Shown: positions 23,500 through 31,585 of the stretch, piece after piece
Layout of the letters: each line of letters opens with the position of its first letter
How positions within the stretch are numbered: position 1 is the stretch's first letter
NCBI GenBank assembly: GCA_031359995.1
Contig: JANMAT010000081.1
Coordinates: 12,425 to 76,424, forward strand
Length of the DNA stretch: 64,000 bases
Source of the DNA: JANMAT01 sp031359995
GTDB taxonomy: Bacteria; Actinomycetota; Acidimicrobiia; Acidimicrobiales; Ilumatobacteraceae
Direction of reading: 5' to 3'
Translations under genes and position numbers: made by a program
The notes under the pieces: model-generated
Databases searched by the model: none
What the model was told of the DNA's origin: nothing
Seen by the model: the letters and a program-made list of their open reading frames with translations, nothing else

Positions 23500-24408
23500 T
23501 CAGGGCTGCAGCAGGTGGCCGCCGTCGGCCAGCAGGCGGGCGGCCAGCGAAGCCCCCACCGACGGATCGTCGCCCTCGGCTGCGCCCCGTACGACCTCGC
23601 GACCATCGGCCGAGGCGATCAGGGCGACCACGTGCAGGCGGCCGTGGCCGTCGATGGTGGCGTGCGCCCCCACCGGCAGTTCGCACCCGCCGCCGAGGTG
23701 GGCCAGGAACGCCCGCTCGGCGTCGACCCGACGCCGGCTGGCGGCGTGCTCGATGGCCGCCACCGCCTCGCGGGTGGCGGCGTCGTCGGCGCGGCACTCG
23801 ATGGCCAGGGCGCCCTGGCCGACCTGGGGCACCATGGTCGACACCTCGAACACGTCGGCCAGGCGGTCGGCCAGGCCGACCCAGGTGGCGCCGGCCACGG
23901 CCACGACCACGGCGTCCACGTCGGGCGCGTCGGCCCGGGCGATGCGCGTGGGGATGTTGCCCCGCAGGCCGACGAACTGCAGGTCGGGCCGCAGGTGGGC
24001 CAGCTGGGTGCGCCGACGCGTCGACCCGGTGGCGATGGTGGCGCCGGGCGCCAGCGCGGCCAGCGCGACCCCGGCCAGGGCGTCGCGCGGGTCGGCCCGC
24101 TCGGGCACCGACGCCAGCACCAGGCCCTCGGTCGTCCACGACGACGGCAGGTCCTTGGCCGAGTGCACGGCGATGTCGGCCCGCCCCTCGATCACGGCGT
24201 TTTGCACCTCCTTGGTGAACACGCCCTGGCCGCCGATCTCCCAGATCGGCCGGTCACGGACGCGGTCGCCCGTGGTCTCGATGAGCACCAGTTCCACCGG
24301 GCGTCCGGTGGCCGCCGTGAGGCGCTCGGCCACGTGGCCGGCCTGGGCGCGAGCCTGCTCGCTGCCGCGCGTGGCCACGCGCAGCGGAACGGTTCGGGGT
24401 GCGGTCAT
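23500..24408 (-). CDS. hemC: hydroxymethylbilane synthase
   Basis: 302 residues, full length. Signatures: LRVATRGSEQARAQAGHV, GVFTKEVQNAVIEGRADIAVHSAKDLP, GSTRRRTQLAHLRPDLQFVGLRGNIPTR, VPQVGQGALAIECR, and the dipyrromethane-cofactor Cys in LGGGCELPVGAHA. It polymerises four porphobilinogens into the linear tetrapyrrole for heme and corrinoids. It is last in a run fxsA-nudix-EAL-hemC; 40 bp separate it from the EAL gene. No other heme gene is present here. Confidence 0.94.
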   Translation of the reverse strand: MTAPRTVPLRVATRGSEQARAQAGHVAERLTAATGRPVELVLIETTGDRVRDRPIWEIGGQGVFTKEVQNAVIEGRADIAVHSAKDLPSSWTTEGLVLASVPERADPRDALAGVALAALAPGATIATGSTRRRTQLAHLRPDLQFVGLRGNIPTRIARADAPDVDAVVVAVAGATWVGLADRLADVFEVSTMVPQVGQGALAIECRADDAATREAVAAIEHAASRRRVDAERAFLAHLGGGCELPVGAHATIDGHGRLHVVALIASADGREVVRGAAEGDDPSVGASLAARLLADGGHLLQP

Positions 24409-24448
24409 CGGCGGCTCATCGGCTCATCGGGTCACAGGTACGGAGCGC

Positions 24449-26191
24449 TCACCACGACATGCCGAGCGCCCGGCGCCACACCGTACCGAGGAGCGAGGCC
24501 TCGTCGCCTGGTCGCCCGGTCTTGAAGCCCTGCACGACATCGCAGCCGATCACGGCCAGCGCGGCGCGCTGCTCCTCGTCCTCCACCCCTTCGGCCACGA
24601 TCAGCAGGCCGAGTCGCCGCGACAACGCCACCATCGCTTCCACCACGGCCCGGTCGTGGGGGTCGCTCACCAGCCGCGACACGAACGAGGCGTCGAGCTT
24701 CACGAGGTCGATGGGCAGGCGCAGCAGGTACTCGAACGACGCGTAGCCGGTGCCGAAGTCGTCGAGGGCGATGCGCACGCCCCGCTCGCGCAACTGGCTC
24801 AGCGTCTCGCGCGCCGTGCCCAGCTGGGACAGCATCACCGACTCGGTGATCTCCAGGCACAGGCGGTGGGCGGGCAGGCCAGTCTCGCCCAGCACCTGGT
24901 CGACCAGCTCGATGAGCGCGGCGTCGGCCAGCTGGTGGGCCGAGACGTTCACCGCCACGTACAGGGTCGACTCGTCGGCCGGCAGCGACCACGACGCCGC
25001 CGCCTTGCACGCCTGGCGCAGCACCCATTCACCGATGCGGTGGATCAGGCCGGTCTCCTCGGCCATGCCGATGAACGTGGCCGGCGCCAGGTTGCCGAGC
25101 TCGGGATGGGACCAGCGCAGCAGCGCCTCGGCCCCCACCACCCGGCCGGTCTCCAACGAGACCTCGGGCTGGAAGGCGAGGTGGAGCTCGTGGCGGTCGA
25201 GCGCCTTGCGCAGCGCCTGCTCGATCTCGGCCCGCTTGGCCGACGCGTCGCGCAGCTCGTCGTGGGCCACGGCCACCTGGGCGCCACCGCGCTGCTTGGC
25301 CAGGCCGGCGGCCAGCTCGGCGTCGCGCATCAGATCGCCGGCGGCCACCACGGCGCCACGGCGCGCCGAGGCGATGCCGATCGAGGCCGACACCACGATC
25401 TCCTGACCGGCCACCGGCAACGGACCTTCGATGCGACCGAGGATGCGGGCCGCCATGGCCAGCGCCTCGGCCTCGCTGACGATGGCCTCGGACACGATGG
25501 CGAACGCGTCGTCGCCCACCCGCCCCACGCTCTCGCCCGCGTGCAGCATGCCGGCCAACCGGCGGGCGAGCTGGGCCAGCACCCCGTCGGCCTGGGCCGG
25601 GCCGACCAGCGCGTTCACCAACCGGAAGCGGTCGAGGTCGAGGTGCACCACCGTGACCTCGCCGCGCTGCGGACGAGCCAGCGCCGACGCCACGCGATCG
25701 ATGAACAGCGTGCGGTTCGGCAGCGCGGTGAGGCGGTCGTGGGTGAGCGCGATGGCGAGGCGCTCGTCGCTGGCGTTGCGCTCGTCGGGGTCGGCGATGA
25801 GCAGCAGCGCACCCCCGGGCGGCTCCGGCAGCCGCGAGAACGTGAACTGGGTCAGCCCGTCCCAGCCCCGCAGGTGGGCGATCGACACCTGCTCGCGCGT
25901 CGACGTGCCGTGCAGCACGCGGTCGAGCGCCAGCAGCAGGCTGTCGACGGCGAGGGTCGCCTCGTGCCCCGCCAGCCGGGCGCGCAGCTGCGCCAGTGCG
26001 GTGATCACGTTCTCGCCGGGTGCGACGGCGAAGTCCTCGAGCCCCGCCGTCGGCTGGGCCTCGCGCCAACGACCGTTCACCACGATCAGCGTGCCGTCGG
26101 CGTCGACGAGCCCGCCGGGGCCGGGCAGGGCGTCGAGCACCGCCTGGCCGAGACCGCCCAGCAGCTGCTCGGGCATCGAGTCGGCCATCAT
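24449..26191 (-). CDS. GGDEF-EAL protein, likely c-di-GMP phosphodiesterase
   Basis: 580 residues. An N-terminal PAS-like region (residues about 20-150, VDADGTLIVVNGRW) precedes a GGDEF domain whose signature is degenerate (RVGDDAF near residue 228), so cyclase activity is unlikely. The EAL domain (about 325-570) looks intact: GAEALLRW, NVSAHQL, LCLEITES, ALDDFGTGYASFEYL, LDASFV and VAEGVEDEEQ hold the metal and catalytic residues. It should hydrolyse c-di-GMP, perhaps with GTP regulating through the GGDEF domain. Start overlaps the NUDIX stop (ATGA). It is the only c-di-GMP enzyme in the window and could set levels sensed by the RsiG-like protein; that link is inferred. Confidence 0.9.
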   Translation of the reverse strand: MMADSMPEQLLGGLGQAVLDALPGPGGLVDADGTLIVVNGRWREAQPTAGLEDFAVAPGENVITALAQLRARLAGHEATLAVDSLLLALDRVLHGTSTREQVSIAHLRGWDGLTQFTFSRLPEPPGGALLLIADPDERNASDERLAIALTHDRLTALPNRTLFIDRVASALARPQRGEVTVVHLDLDRFRLVNALVGPAQADGVLAQLARRLAGMLHAGESVGRVGDDAFAIVSEAIVSEAEALAMAARILGRIEGPLPVAGQEIVVSASIGIASARRGAVVAAGDLMRDAELAAGLAKQRGGAQVAVAHDELRDASAKRAEIEQALRKALDRHELHLAFQPEVSLETGRVVGAEALLRWSHPELGNLAPATFIGMAEETGLIHRIGEWVLRQACKAAASWSLPADESTLYVAVNVSAHQLADAALIELVDQVLGETGLPAHRLCLEITESVMLSQLGTARETLSQLRERGVRIALDDFGTGYASFEYLLRLPIDLVKLDASFVSRLVSDPHDRAVVEAMVALSRRLGLLIVAEGVEDEEQRAALAVIGCDVVQGFKTGRPGDEASLLGTVWRRALGMSW

Positions 26192-27036
26192 CGGCTGGGC
26201 TTCAGCTCGGCATCGGGCAGGTCCGGATCATCGAAGCCCTCGTCGCCGGGCAGCAGTACGGCGATGCCCTCGCCGCGGCGCACGACCCGGGGCAGGATCA
26301 TGGGAGGTCGACCGAGGGCGACCGCCGCGGCGAGTGCCTCGTCGCACGTGGTGAACGGCACGAGGAACTCGAGGTTCTTGATCGTCGGGAAGATCATGAA
26401 CAGCTCGCCGGCGCGGTGCCGCTCGAGGGCCACGGCCGGGTTGACCCACAGGCTCTCGATGGTCTCGTTGTCGTCGTGCAACGGGTGCTGGTGGCGCGGG
26501 GCGCGAGCCACGAAGAAACGGGTGTCGAAGCGACGCGGTTCGCCGATCGGCGTGACCCAGTGGCTCACGTAGCGCACGTCGTCGGTGGCGAGGCGCAACC
26601 CCTCGTTGCCGCACAGCTCCACCAGACGCAGGTTGCCGTCGTGCACGGCGTGACGGTGCTCGTTGAAGCGGGCGGCCACGTCGGCCTCGGCGAACGAGAG
26701 CACCTGATCGCCACCGTCACGCGCCAGCAGCACGCCGGCCTCTTCGAAGCACTCGCGCAGGGCGGCGACCCAGTACGCCAGACCACCCCGCTCCACGCCG
26801 AGCAGATCGCTGGCGGCAACGTCGGTGAGGCCGATGCAGTGCCCGGTCACGTCGTCGGCCCGGTCAGCGGGATCGACCGCGCCGCCGGGGAACACGTAGG
26901 CACCACCGACGAAGGCGGCGTTCAGGGTCCGGCGCAGCATGAACACCTCGAGGCCGTCGTCACCGTCACGCAGGAGCATGACGGTGGCGGCCTCACGGAG
27001 GGGCTTCCCGACGGGCGCTGGGTCAGGGTCGGTCAC
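26188..27036 (-). CDS. NUDIX hydrolase
   Basis: 282 residues. The NUDIX box is split by an insertion: YVFPGGAVDPADRADD comes first, then, after about 30 residues, ALRECFEEAGVLLA with the metal-binding REcxEEaG residues. This layout is that of the NUDT19/acyl-CoA-diphosphatase-like branch. The substrate is not evident. It overlaps the FxsA gene upstream and the EAL gene downstream by 4 bp each, so all three are translationally coupled. Confidence 0.85.
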   Translation of the reverse strand: MTDPDPAPVGKPLREAATVMLLRDGDDGLEVFMLRRTLNAAFVGGAYVFPGGAVDPADRADDVTGHCIGLTDVAASDLLGVERGGLAYWVAALRECFEEAGVLLARDGGDQVLSFAEADVAARFNEHRHAVHDGNLRLVELCGNEGLRLATDDVRYVSHWVTPIGEPRRFDTRFFVARAPRHQHPLHDDNETIESLWVNPAVALERHRAGELFMIFPTIKNLEFLVPFTTCDEALAAAVALGRPPMILPRVVRRGEGIAVLLPGDEGFDDPDLPDAELKPSR

Positions 27037-27500
27037 GGGCGAGGCAGCTCCTCAGGAGGACGGGTGTTCGGATCGCCGTCGCCCACGGCGGTCCTGGTGT
27101 CGATGATCGTGACACGCCCGGCGTGCGTGGCGGTGATCGGGGCGGGGCGGCGCGACCAGTGACGGCGCAGTGCACCCGCCATGGCGCGACGAACCGGTGG
27201 CACGAGCAGCACGAGGCCGATGGCGTCGGTCACGAAGCCGGGCACGGTCAGCAGCACACCTGCACCCAGCAGCAGCCCGCCGTCGGCGAGGTGCGCGGTC
27301 GGCAGGTCGTGGTGGTCGAGGTCGGTACGGATGCGGCGCAGCAGACCGAGGCCCTGACGCTTCACCAACGTGGCGCCGACGACGCTCACGAGGGCCAAGG
27401 TGATCAACGCCGGGAGGACACCGATGGCGTGCGCGACCTGCACGAGCACCCAGAGCTCGAGCAACGGCACGATCACGAACACGACCACGAGGGCGGTCAC
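27033..27500 (-). CDS. fxsA: FxsA-family membrane protein
   Basis: 155 residues. The family pattern is clear: VVVFVIVPLLELWVLVQVAHAIG, LALVSVVGATLVKRQGLGLLRRI and GLLLGAGVLLTVPGFVTDAIGLVLLVPPVRR, giving three to four membrane segments and a short charged tail. FxsA affects phage F exclusion in E. coli when overproduced; its normal function is unknown. GTG 27500 is 6 nt after TACGCT, better than in-frame ATG 27566, whose extra residues are not hydrophobic. First gene of the run to hemC. Confidence 0.85.
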   Translation of the reverse strand: MTALVVVFVIVPLLELWVLVQVAHAIGVLPALITLALVSVVGATLVKRQGLGLLRRIRTDLDHHDLPTAHLADGGLLLGAGVLLTVPGFVTDAIGLVLLVPPVRRAMAGALRRHWSRRPAPITATHAGRVTIIDTRTAVGDGDPNTRPPEELPRP

Positions 27501-27506
27501 GGGCGG

Positions 27507-27512
27507 AGCGTA
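27507..27512 (-). promoter_or_regulatory. -10 element TACGCT of fxsA
   Basis: TACGCT ends 6 nt before GTG 27500; probable promoter of the fxsA-nudix-EAL-hemC run. Confidence 0.5.
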
Positions 27513-27626
27513 CCGCCGCGAACCCGACGATGGTCCTGCCGTCCTCCTGACAACGTTGTAGGCCATCCAATTGTCGTGTGGAACGACACGGGACCAATCC
27601 CCTGCGTGGGGACCCGACCACCTGCG

Positions 27627-28700
27627 TCAGCTGTAGCGGTCGAGGATGCTCGTCTCGGCCAGGCGCGTCAGCCCGTCCTTGATCGACCGTGCGCCTTCGG
27701 TGTCGACGCCCGCGACATCGTCGAGGTCGGCCACCGTGGCCCGCATGATGCGGTGCAGGCTACCGAAGCGGGCCACGACCGACTCGATGACGTCCTCGGG
27801 CAACCGGTGCAGCTTGGCCAGCAGGCGGTAGCCGCGCGGCGCCACGCTGCGATCGACGCCGTCCTCGCCCTCACCCAGGTGAAGGACGCGCGAAACCACG
27901 TGCAGATCGAGCAGATCCTCGTCGTCGAGATCGCTGAGCACGACCAGGGCATCGTCGATGTCCTGCTCCGTCGGGCACCCGCAGTAGTCCTGCAGCACGC
28001 TCCACCGCTCGTCCTCGGCGTCGCCCATGAGCTCGTTCAGCTGCAGCTGGATCAACCGGGCATCGGCACCGAGCTCCACGACCTGGTTGTCGATCTCGGC
28101 CGAGATGCGGCGGGCCATCTCGCTGCGTTGCAGCACCGTGGCCACGTCGCGCACCGTGACGAGGTCCTGCACCTCCAGCGCCGAGAGCGTGCCGGACACG
28201 TCGTCGAGGCGCAGCTTGTACCGCTCGAGCGTCTGCAGGGCCTGGTTGGCCCGGTTGAGCAGCCGGGGGATGTCTTCGAGGACGTGCTTGGTCTCGCCGA
28301 TGTACACGGCGATCACGCTCATGTCCTCGCTGACGCTGACCACGGGCACGTCGATGGAACGCGCGACGCGCTCGGCCGTGCGGTGCCGGGTGCCCGTCTC
28401 GCTGGTGGGCGTGTTCGGATTGGGCACCAGGTGCACGTTGGCCCGGGCGATGCGCGTGCCGTCGGTGGTGATGATGATGGCGCCGTCCATCTTGGCCAGC
28501 TCCGACAGCCGCTGCGGGCTGAAGGGGGCGTCGAGCAGGAACCCGCCCGAACAGATCGAGAGCACGTCGGGACCGTCGCCGATCACCACGAGTGCACCCA
28601 TCTTGGCCCGCACGATGCGATCGAGTCCGTCGCGCAACGGCGTGCCGGGAGCCACCCGGGCGAGCGCGCCGTGCAGAGCCGCGCTGCGGGGGTTCGCCAT
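27627..28700 (-). CDS. disA: DNA integrity scanning protein, diadenylate cyclase
   Basis: 357 residues. The N-terminal DAC domain has both active motifs, D72-G73-A74 (KMDGAIIIT) and R105-H106-R107 (TGTRHRTAER), so c-di-AMP synthesis is expected. A helical linker (about 150-280) and C-terminal helix-hairpin-helix segment (FGSLHRIMRATVADLDDVAGVD) bind branched DNA. In many bacteria disA is next to radA; here radA is about 3 kb away, separated by sigma-factor genes. Leaderless start: TAGACT 6 nt before ATG. Confidence 0.95.
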   Translation of the reverse strand: MANPRSAALHGALARVAPGTPLRDGLDRIVRAKMGALVVIGDGPDVLSICSGGFLLDAPFSPQRLSELAKMDGAIIITTDGTRIARANVHLVPNPNTPTSETGTRHRTAERVARSIDVPVVSVSEDMSVIAVYIGETKHVLEDIPRLLNRANQALQTLERYKLRLDDVSGTLSALEVQDLVTVRDVATVLQRSEMARRISAEIDNQVVELGADARLIQLQLNELMGDAEDERWSVLQDYCGCPTEQDIDDALVVLSDLDDEDLLDLHVVSRVLHLGEGEDGVDRSVAPRGYRLLAKLHRLPEDVIESVVARFGSLHRIMRATVADLDDVAGVDTEGARSIKDGLTRLAETSILDRYS

Positions 28701-28706
28701 GGGGGA

Positions 28707-28712
28707 AGTCTA
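28707..28712 (-). promoter_or_regulatory. -10 element TAGACT of disA
   Basis: TAGACT ends 6 nt before ATG 28700. Confidence 0.55.
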
Positions 28713-28769
28713 GATGGGCGGGGATGTCCATCGGCTCGGGGCGCATGCCTCACGGGCCGGTCCCGACGG

Positions 28770-28796
28770 GACCGGGGAACCGGGGAACCGGGGACC
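28770..28796. repeat. short 8-bp tandem repeat between disA and the ECF sigma gene
   Basis: Three partial copies of an 8-bp unit (CCGGGGAA) run together in the promoter region of the sigma gene; GGAACC words resemble ECF -35 elements. Confidence 0.4.
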
Positions 28797-28835
28797 GGCG
28801 GCCGGTGTAGGAAGCGTTGACGGACCAGGAGGCGC

Positions 28836-29414
28836 GTGGACGACCTCACCGCGGTCGAGGAGACGGAGCTGATCGAACGGGCCCGGCGCGGCGACGGCGT
28901 CGCGTTCGGCGAGTTGGCGCGCCGGCACGCCGGCGCAGCGCTGCGAGTCGCCCAGGTGATGACCGGCGGGAGCGCCGAAGCGGAGGACGTGGTGCAGGAA
29001 GCGATGCTCAAGGCGTACCGGGCCCTCGACCGCTTCCGGGCCGAGTCGCCGCTGCGTCCCTGGCTGCTGCGCATCGTGGCCAACGAGGCCCGCAACCGCC
29101 GGCGCAGCATCGGACGCCGCACGCGCCTGCACGAGCGGGTGGGGGCGATGACCGCACCGCTGGTGGCGCGGCCATCGGTCGAGACGCTGGCGGTGGCCGA
29201 CGATGGAGCCCGACGCCTGCTCGCCGCCGTGGGGCGGCTGCGGGACCAGGACCGCGAGGTCATCGCCATGCGCTACTTCGCCGACCTATCCGAGGCGGAG
29301 ATGGCTGACGCGCTCGGCGTGGCCCGGGGCACGGTGAAGTCGCGTCTGGCGCGGGCGCTCGACCGGCTGCGGCCGCGGGTGGCCGCGCTCGATCTGGAGG
29401 AGGGGGCGCCGTGA
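28836..29414 (+). CDS. ECF RNA polymerase sigma factor
   Basis: 192 residues. Region 2 (AEAEDVVQEAMLKAYRALDRFRAESPLRPWLLRIVANEARNRRR) and region 4 (LRDQDREVIAMRYFADLSEAEMADALGVARGTVKSRLARALDRLR) are well conserved. GTG start with AGGAGG just upstream. Its stop overlaps the next gene by 4 bp (GTGA). Target promoters are unknown; the following membrane protein is the likely anti-sigma factor and the lipoprotein after it may belong to the regulon. Confidence 0.92.
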   Translation: MDDLTAVEETELIERARRGDGVAFGELARRHAGAALRVAQVMTGGSAEAEDVVQEAMLKAYRALDRFRAESPLRPWLLRIVANEARNRRRSIGRRTRLHERVGAMTAPLVARPSVETLAVADDGARRLLAAVGRLRDQDREVIAMRYFADLSEAEMADALGVARGTVKSRLARALDRLRPRVAALDLEEGAP

Positions 29415-30253
29415 CCGACCGGCCCGCGGCCCCGCCCTCCGACGACGCGCTCGAGGCCCGCCTGCGCGCCGCCGCCGGCTCCCTCCCCGTCCCCGACCTC
29501 ACTGAGCTGCTGGAACGACTGTCCCGGCGAATCGCCGGCGATTCGCCGGGACAGGTCCTCGCTCCCACCCGGGGTCGGAGGTGGCTGGCCGCGGCCGCCG
29601 CCGCCGTGGCGCTGGCGGCGATCGTGACGGCTGTCGTACCGGCCGGGCGGCGGGCCGTGGCCGGGTGGCTCGGTCTTCGCGGCGTCTCGATCACCCGGCC
29701 GACGCCCACCAGTGCCCCGCCCCCGGCGACGGCCGGCCCGATCCCCCCGACCGCCCCCACCACCACGACGGTCGCCGGCGACCCGCCGCTCGACGCCCTC
29801 GACCTCGGCCGGGTCACCACCCTCGACGCCGGGCGCGGCGCCAGCCCCTTCACGGTGCAGGTCCTGACCGACCCCGAGCTCGGTCTGCCCTCGGCCATCT
29901 ACCGACGCGAACCCCCCGTCGGCGGCATGGTCACGGCCGTGCACCGCTTCGGCGGGCGGCTCGTGCTGTTCAGCCAGTTCACCGCGGCCACCACTGCCTT
30001 CCTCGGCAAGGTGCTCGACGAGCGCACCACGCTCACACCCGTCGACATCGGCGCGGCCCGCGGCTACTGGATCAGCGGCACCCCCCATCGGCTGCTCTAC
30101 CAGGTGGGGGGTGACCAGGTGATCGAGGACGAGGCACGCCTGGCCGGCAACACCCTCCTGTGGGACGTGGGTGACCAGACCTACCGCATCGAGGGCGCGC
30201 CCGACCTCGATGCCGCCCTGCGGTGGGCCGCGAGCATGCGGGCGGCGGGCTGA
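29411..30253 (+). CDS. membrane protein, putative anti-sigma factor of the preceding ECF sigma
   Basis: 280 residues: a cytoplasmic segment of about 55 residues, one membrane segment (RRWLAAAAAAVALAAIVTAVVPAG), a Pro/Thr linker and an extracytoplasmic domain (GGRLVLFSQFTAAT, RGYWISGTPHRLLYQ). Translational coupling to an ECF sigma gene and this topology are typical of anti-sigma factors, but no zinc-binding HxxxCxxC motif is seen. Residues 37-48 (LSRRIAGDSPGQ) are encoded by a 36-bp palindrome whose 26-bp core is also found at 23469-23494, suggesting an in-frame insertion in the cytoplasmic segment. Confidence 0.7.
   Translation: MTDRPAAPPSDDALEARLRAAAGSLPVPDLTELLERLSRRIAGDSPGQVLAPTRGRRWLAAAAAAVALAAIVTAVVPAGRRAVAGWLGLRGVSITRPTPTSAPPPATAGPIPPTAPTTTTVAGDPPLDALDLGRVTTLDAGRGASPFTVQVLTDPELGLPSAIYRREPPVGGMVTAVHRFGGRLVLFSQFTAATTAFLGKVLDERTTLTPVDIGAARGYWISGTPHRLLYQVGGDQVIEDEARLAGNTLLWDVGDQTYRIEGAPDLDAALRWAASMRAAG
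29519..29554. repeat. 36-bp perfect palindrome, copy 2, in frame inside the anti-sigma-like gene
   Basis: Perfect palindrome; its core 29524-29549 is identical to 23469-23494. Length 36 is a multiple of three and keeps the frame, adding about 12 residues. Confidence 0.85.
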
Positions 30254-30322
30254 ACCGACGCGCCCCACCCGGGAACCGAACCGGGGCTCGAGGTGTAGAA
30301 GAGGTGACCGAGGGAGTCGACC

Positions 30323-31585
30323 ATGAACCGCTGCCATCGGCGCGCCGCATCGCTGGCCGCCACCGCCCTGCTCACCGCGGCGTGCGCCTCCGCCCCGGCG
30401 ACGGGCCGCACCGCGACCCCGGCCGCGGCACCCGCACCGGCCGTCGCGTCCACCGCCTGGGGCGTCGTGACCGACGGCGGCGTCGCCCTCGTCGACGCCC
30501 GGGGCGCGACCCTCTTCGCAGCGAGCCCGGCGGTCGCCACCCCCGATGGGCGCACCGTCGTGGCCACCGCCACCGACGGCGCCCGCACCTCGGTGCAGTG
30601 GCTCGACGGCGCGACCGGCACGGTGGAGGACATGGTCGAGGTCCCCGGTCGGTTCCGGCCCGCCGTCGTCGCCGCTGACGGCGACCGCGTCGCCCTCGTG
30701 GGCGTCGACGACCGGGGTGCACCGCCACGGGACCCCCGCTACCTCGCACCCGGGCGATCGACCACCACGCTGGCCGTCGTCACCCGCAACGGCACCACCC
30801 AGCGCGACACCCTGGCCGGCAACGCGGTCCCCGAAGCCTTCACCCAGTTCGGCGCGCTGGCTCTCGTCGAGTACCTGCCGCCGCTTGCGCCCGACCGCTA
30901 CCGCGTGCGCCTCTACCGCCTCGAGACCGGCGCCGTCGACCTGCCCGTCTCGTGGACCGACAAGGGCGCGTCGGTCGACGAGGAGATGCAGGGCTACAGC
31001 CGCACCCACGTGCCCGCGCCCGACGGCACCGCGCTCTTCACGCTGTACGCGCAGCCGGGCGGCGACGGTGCCGGCCACGCCTTCATCCACGTGCTCGGCC
31101 TCGACCTCGGGCGGGTCTACTGCCTCGACCTGCCCATCGAGGCCGGCTTCGGGCAGCACCCCGGTGCTCTGGCCGCGGCACCCGACAGCGGCACCCTCTA
31201 CGCCCTCAGTGGGAGCGGCCGCCTGGTCGAGATGGCCACCCGCATCGCCAACGTGGCCGACCCGACCCCACCGACGGTCGTGCGGACCATCGACCTCGGC
31301 CAGGCGGGCGACGACCCTGGCCCGACCGTGACCGTCGATGACACCACGGTGTACGCCGCCGTCGGCGCCACCCTCGTGACCGTCGACCGGCGGACCGGTC
31401 TGGTGACGTCGCGACGTCACCTGGACACGACCGTGACCGCCATGCGGGCGACCCCCGGCGAGTTGCAGCTGGCCGGGGGCGGCTGGCTGCTCCAGCGGCG
31501 GGCCGGCGACGACCGGCTCGAGCGCACGCCCCTGGCGCTGTCGCCGGACCTGGGCGCGGTGCGCGCCCTCTACCGCGTGGGCTGA
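30323..31585 (+). CDS. lipoprotein, predicted beta-propeller
   Basis: 420 residues. Signal and lipobox MNRCHRRAASLAATALLTAAC (Cys 21). The rest is beta-rich with repeated blades of the form DGRTVVATATDG, DGDRVALVGVDD, DDTTVYAAVGATLVTVDRRTG, consistent with a propeller. I do not recognise a specific family. It follows the sigma/anti-sigma-like pair by 69 bp with GGGAG before the ATG and may be controlled by that sigma factor. Its 3' end overlaps the convergent radA stop by 16 bp. Confidence 0.72.
   Translation: MNRCHRRAASLAATALLTAACASAPATGRTATPAAAPAPAVASTAWGVVTDGGVALVDARGATLFAASPAVATPDGRTVVATATDGARTSVQWLDGATGTVEDMVEVPGRFRPAVVAADGDRVALVGVDDRGAPPRDPRYLAPGRSTTTLAVVTRNGTTQRDTLAGNAVPEAFTQFGALALVEYLPPLAPDRYRVRLYRLETGAVDLPVSWTDKGASVDEEMQGYSRTHVPAPDGTALFTLYAQPGGDGAGHAFIHVLGLDLGRVYCLDLPIEAGFGQHPGALAAAPDSGTLYALSGSGRLVEMATRIANVADPTPPTVVRTIDLGQAGDDPGPTVTVDDTTVYAAVGATLVTVDRRTGLVTSRRHLDTTVTAMRATPGELQLAGGGWLLQRRAGDDRLERTPLALSPDLGAVRALYRVG

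Noticed and set aside
27541..27566. Earlier ATG start for FxsA at 27566
   Set aside because: Adds 22 residues with no similarity to the family; the GTG at 27500 has a -10 element at the usual distance.
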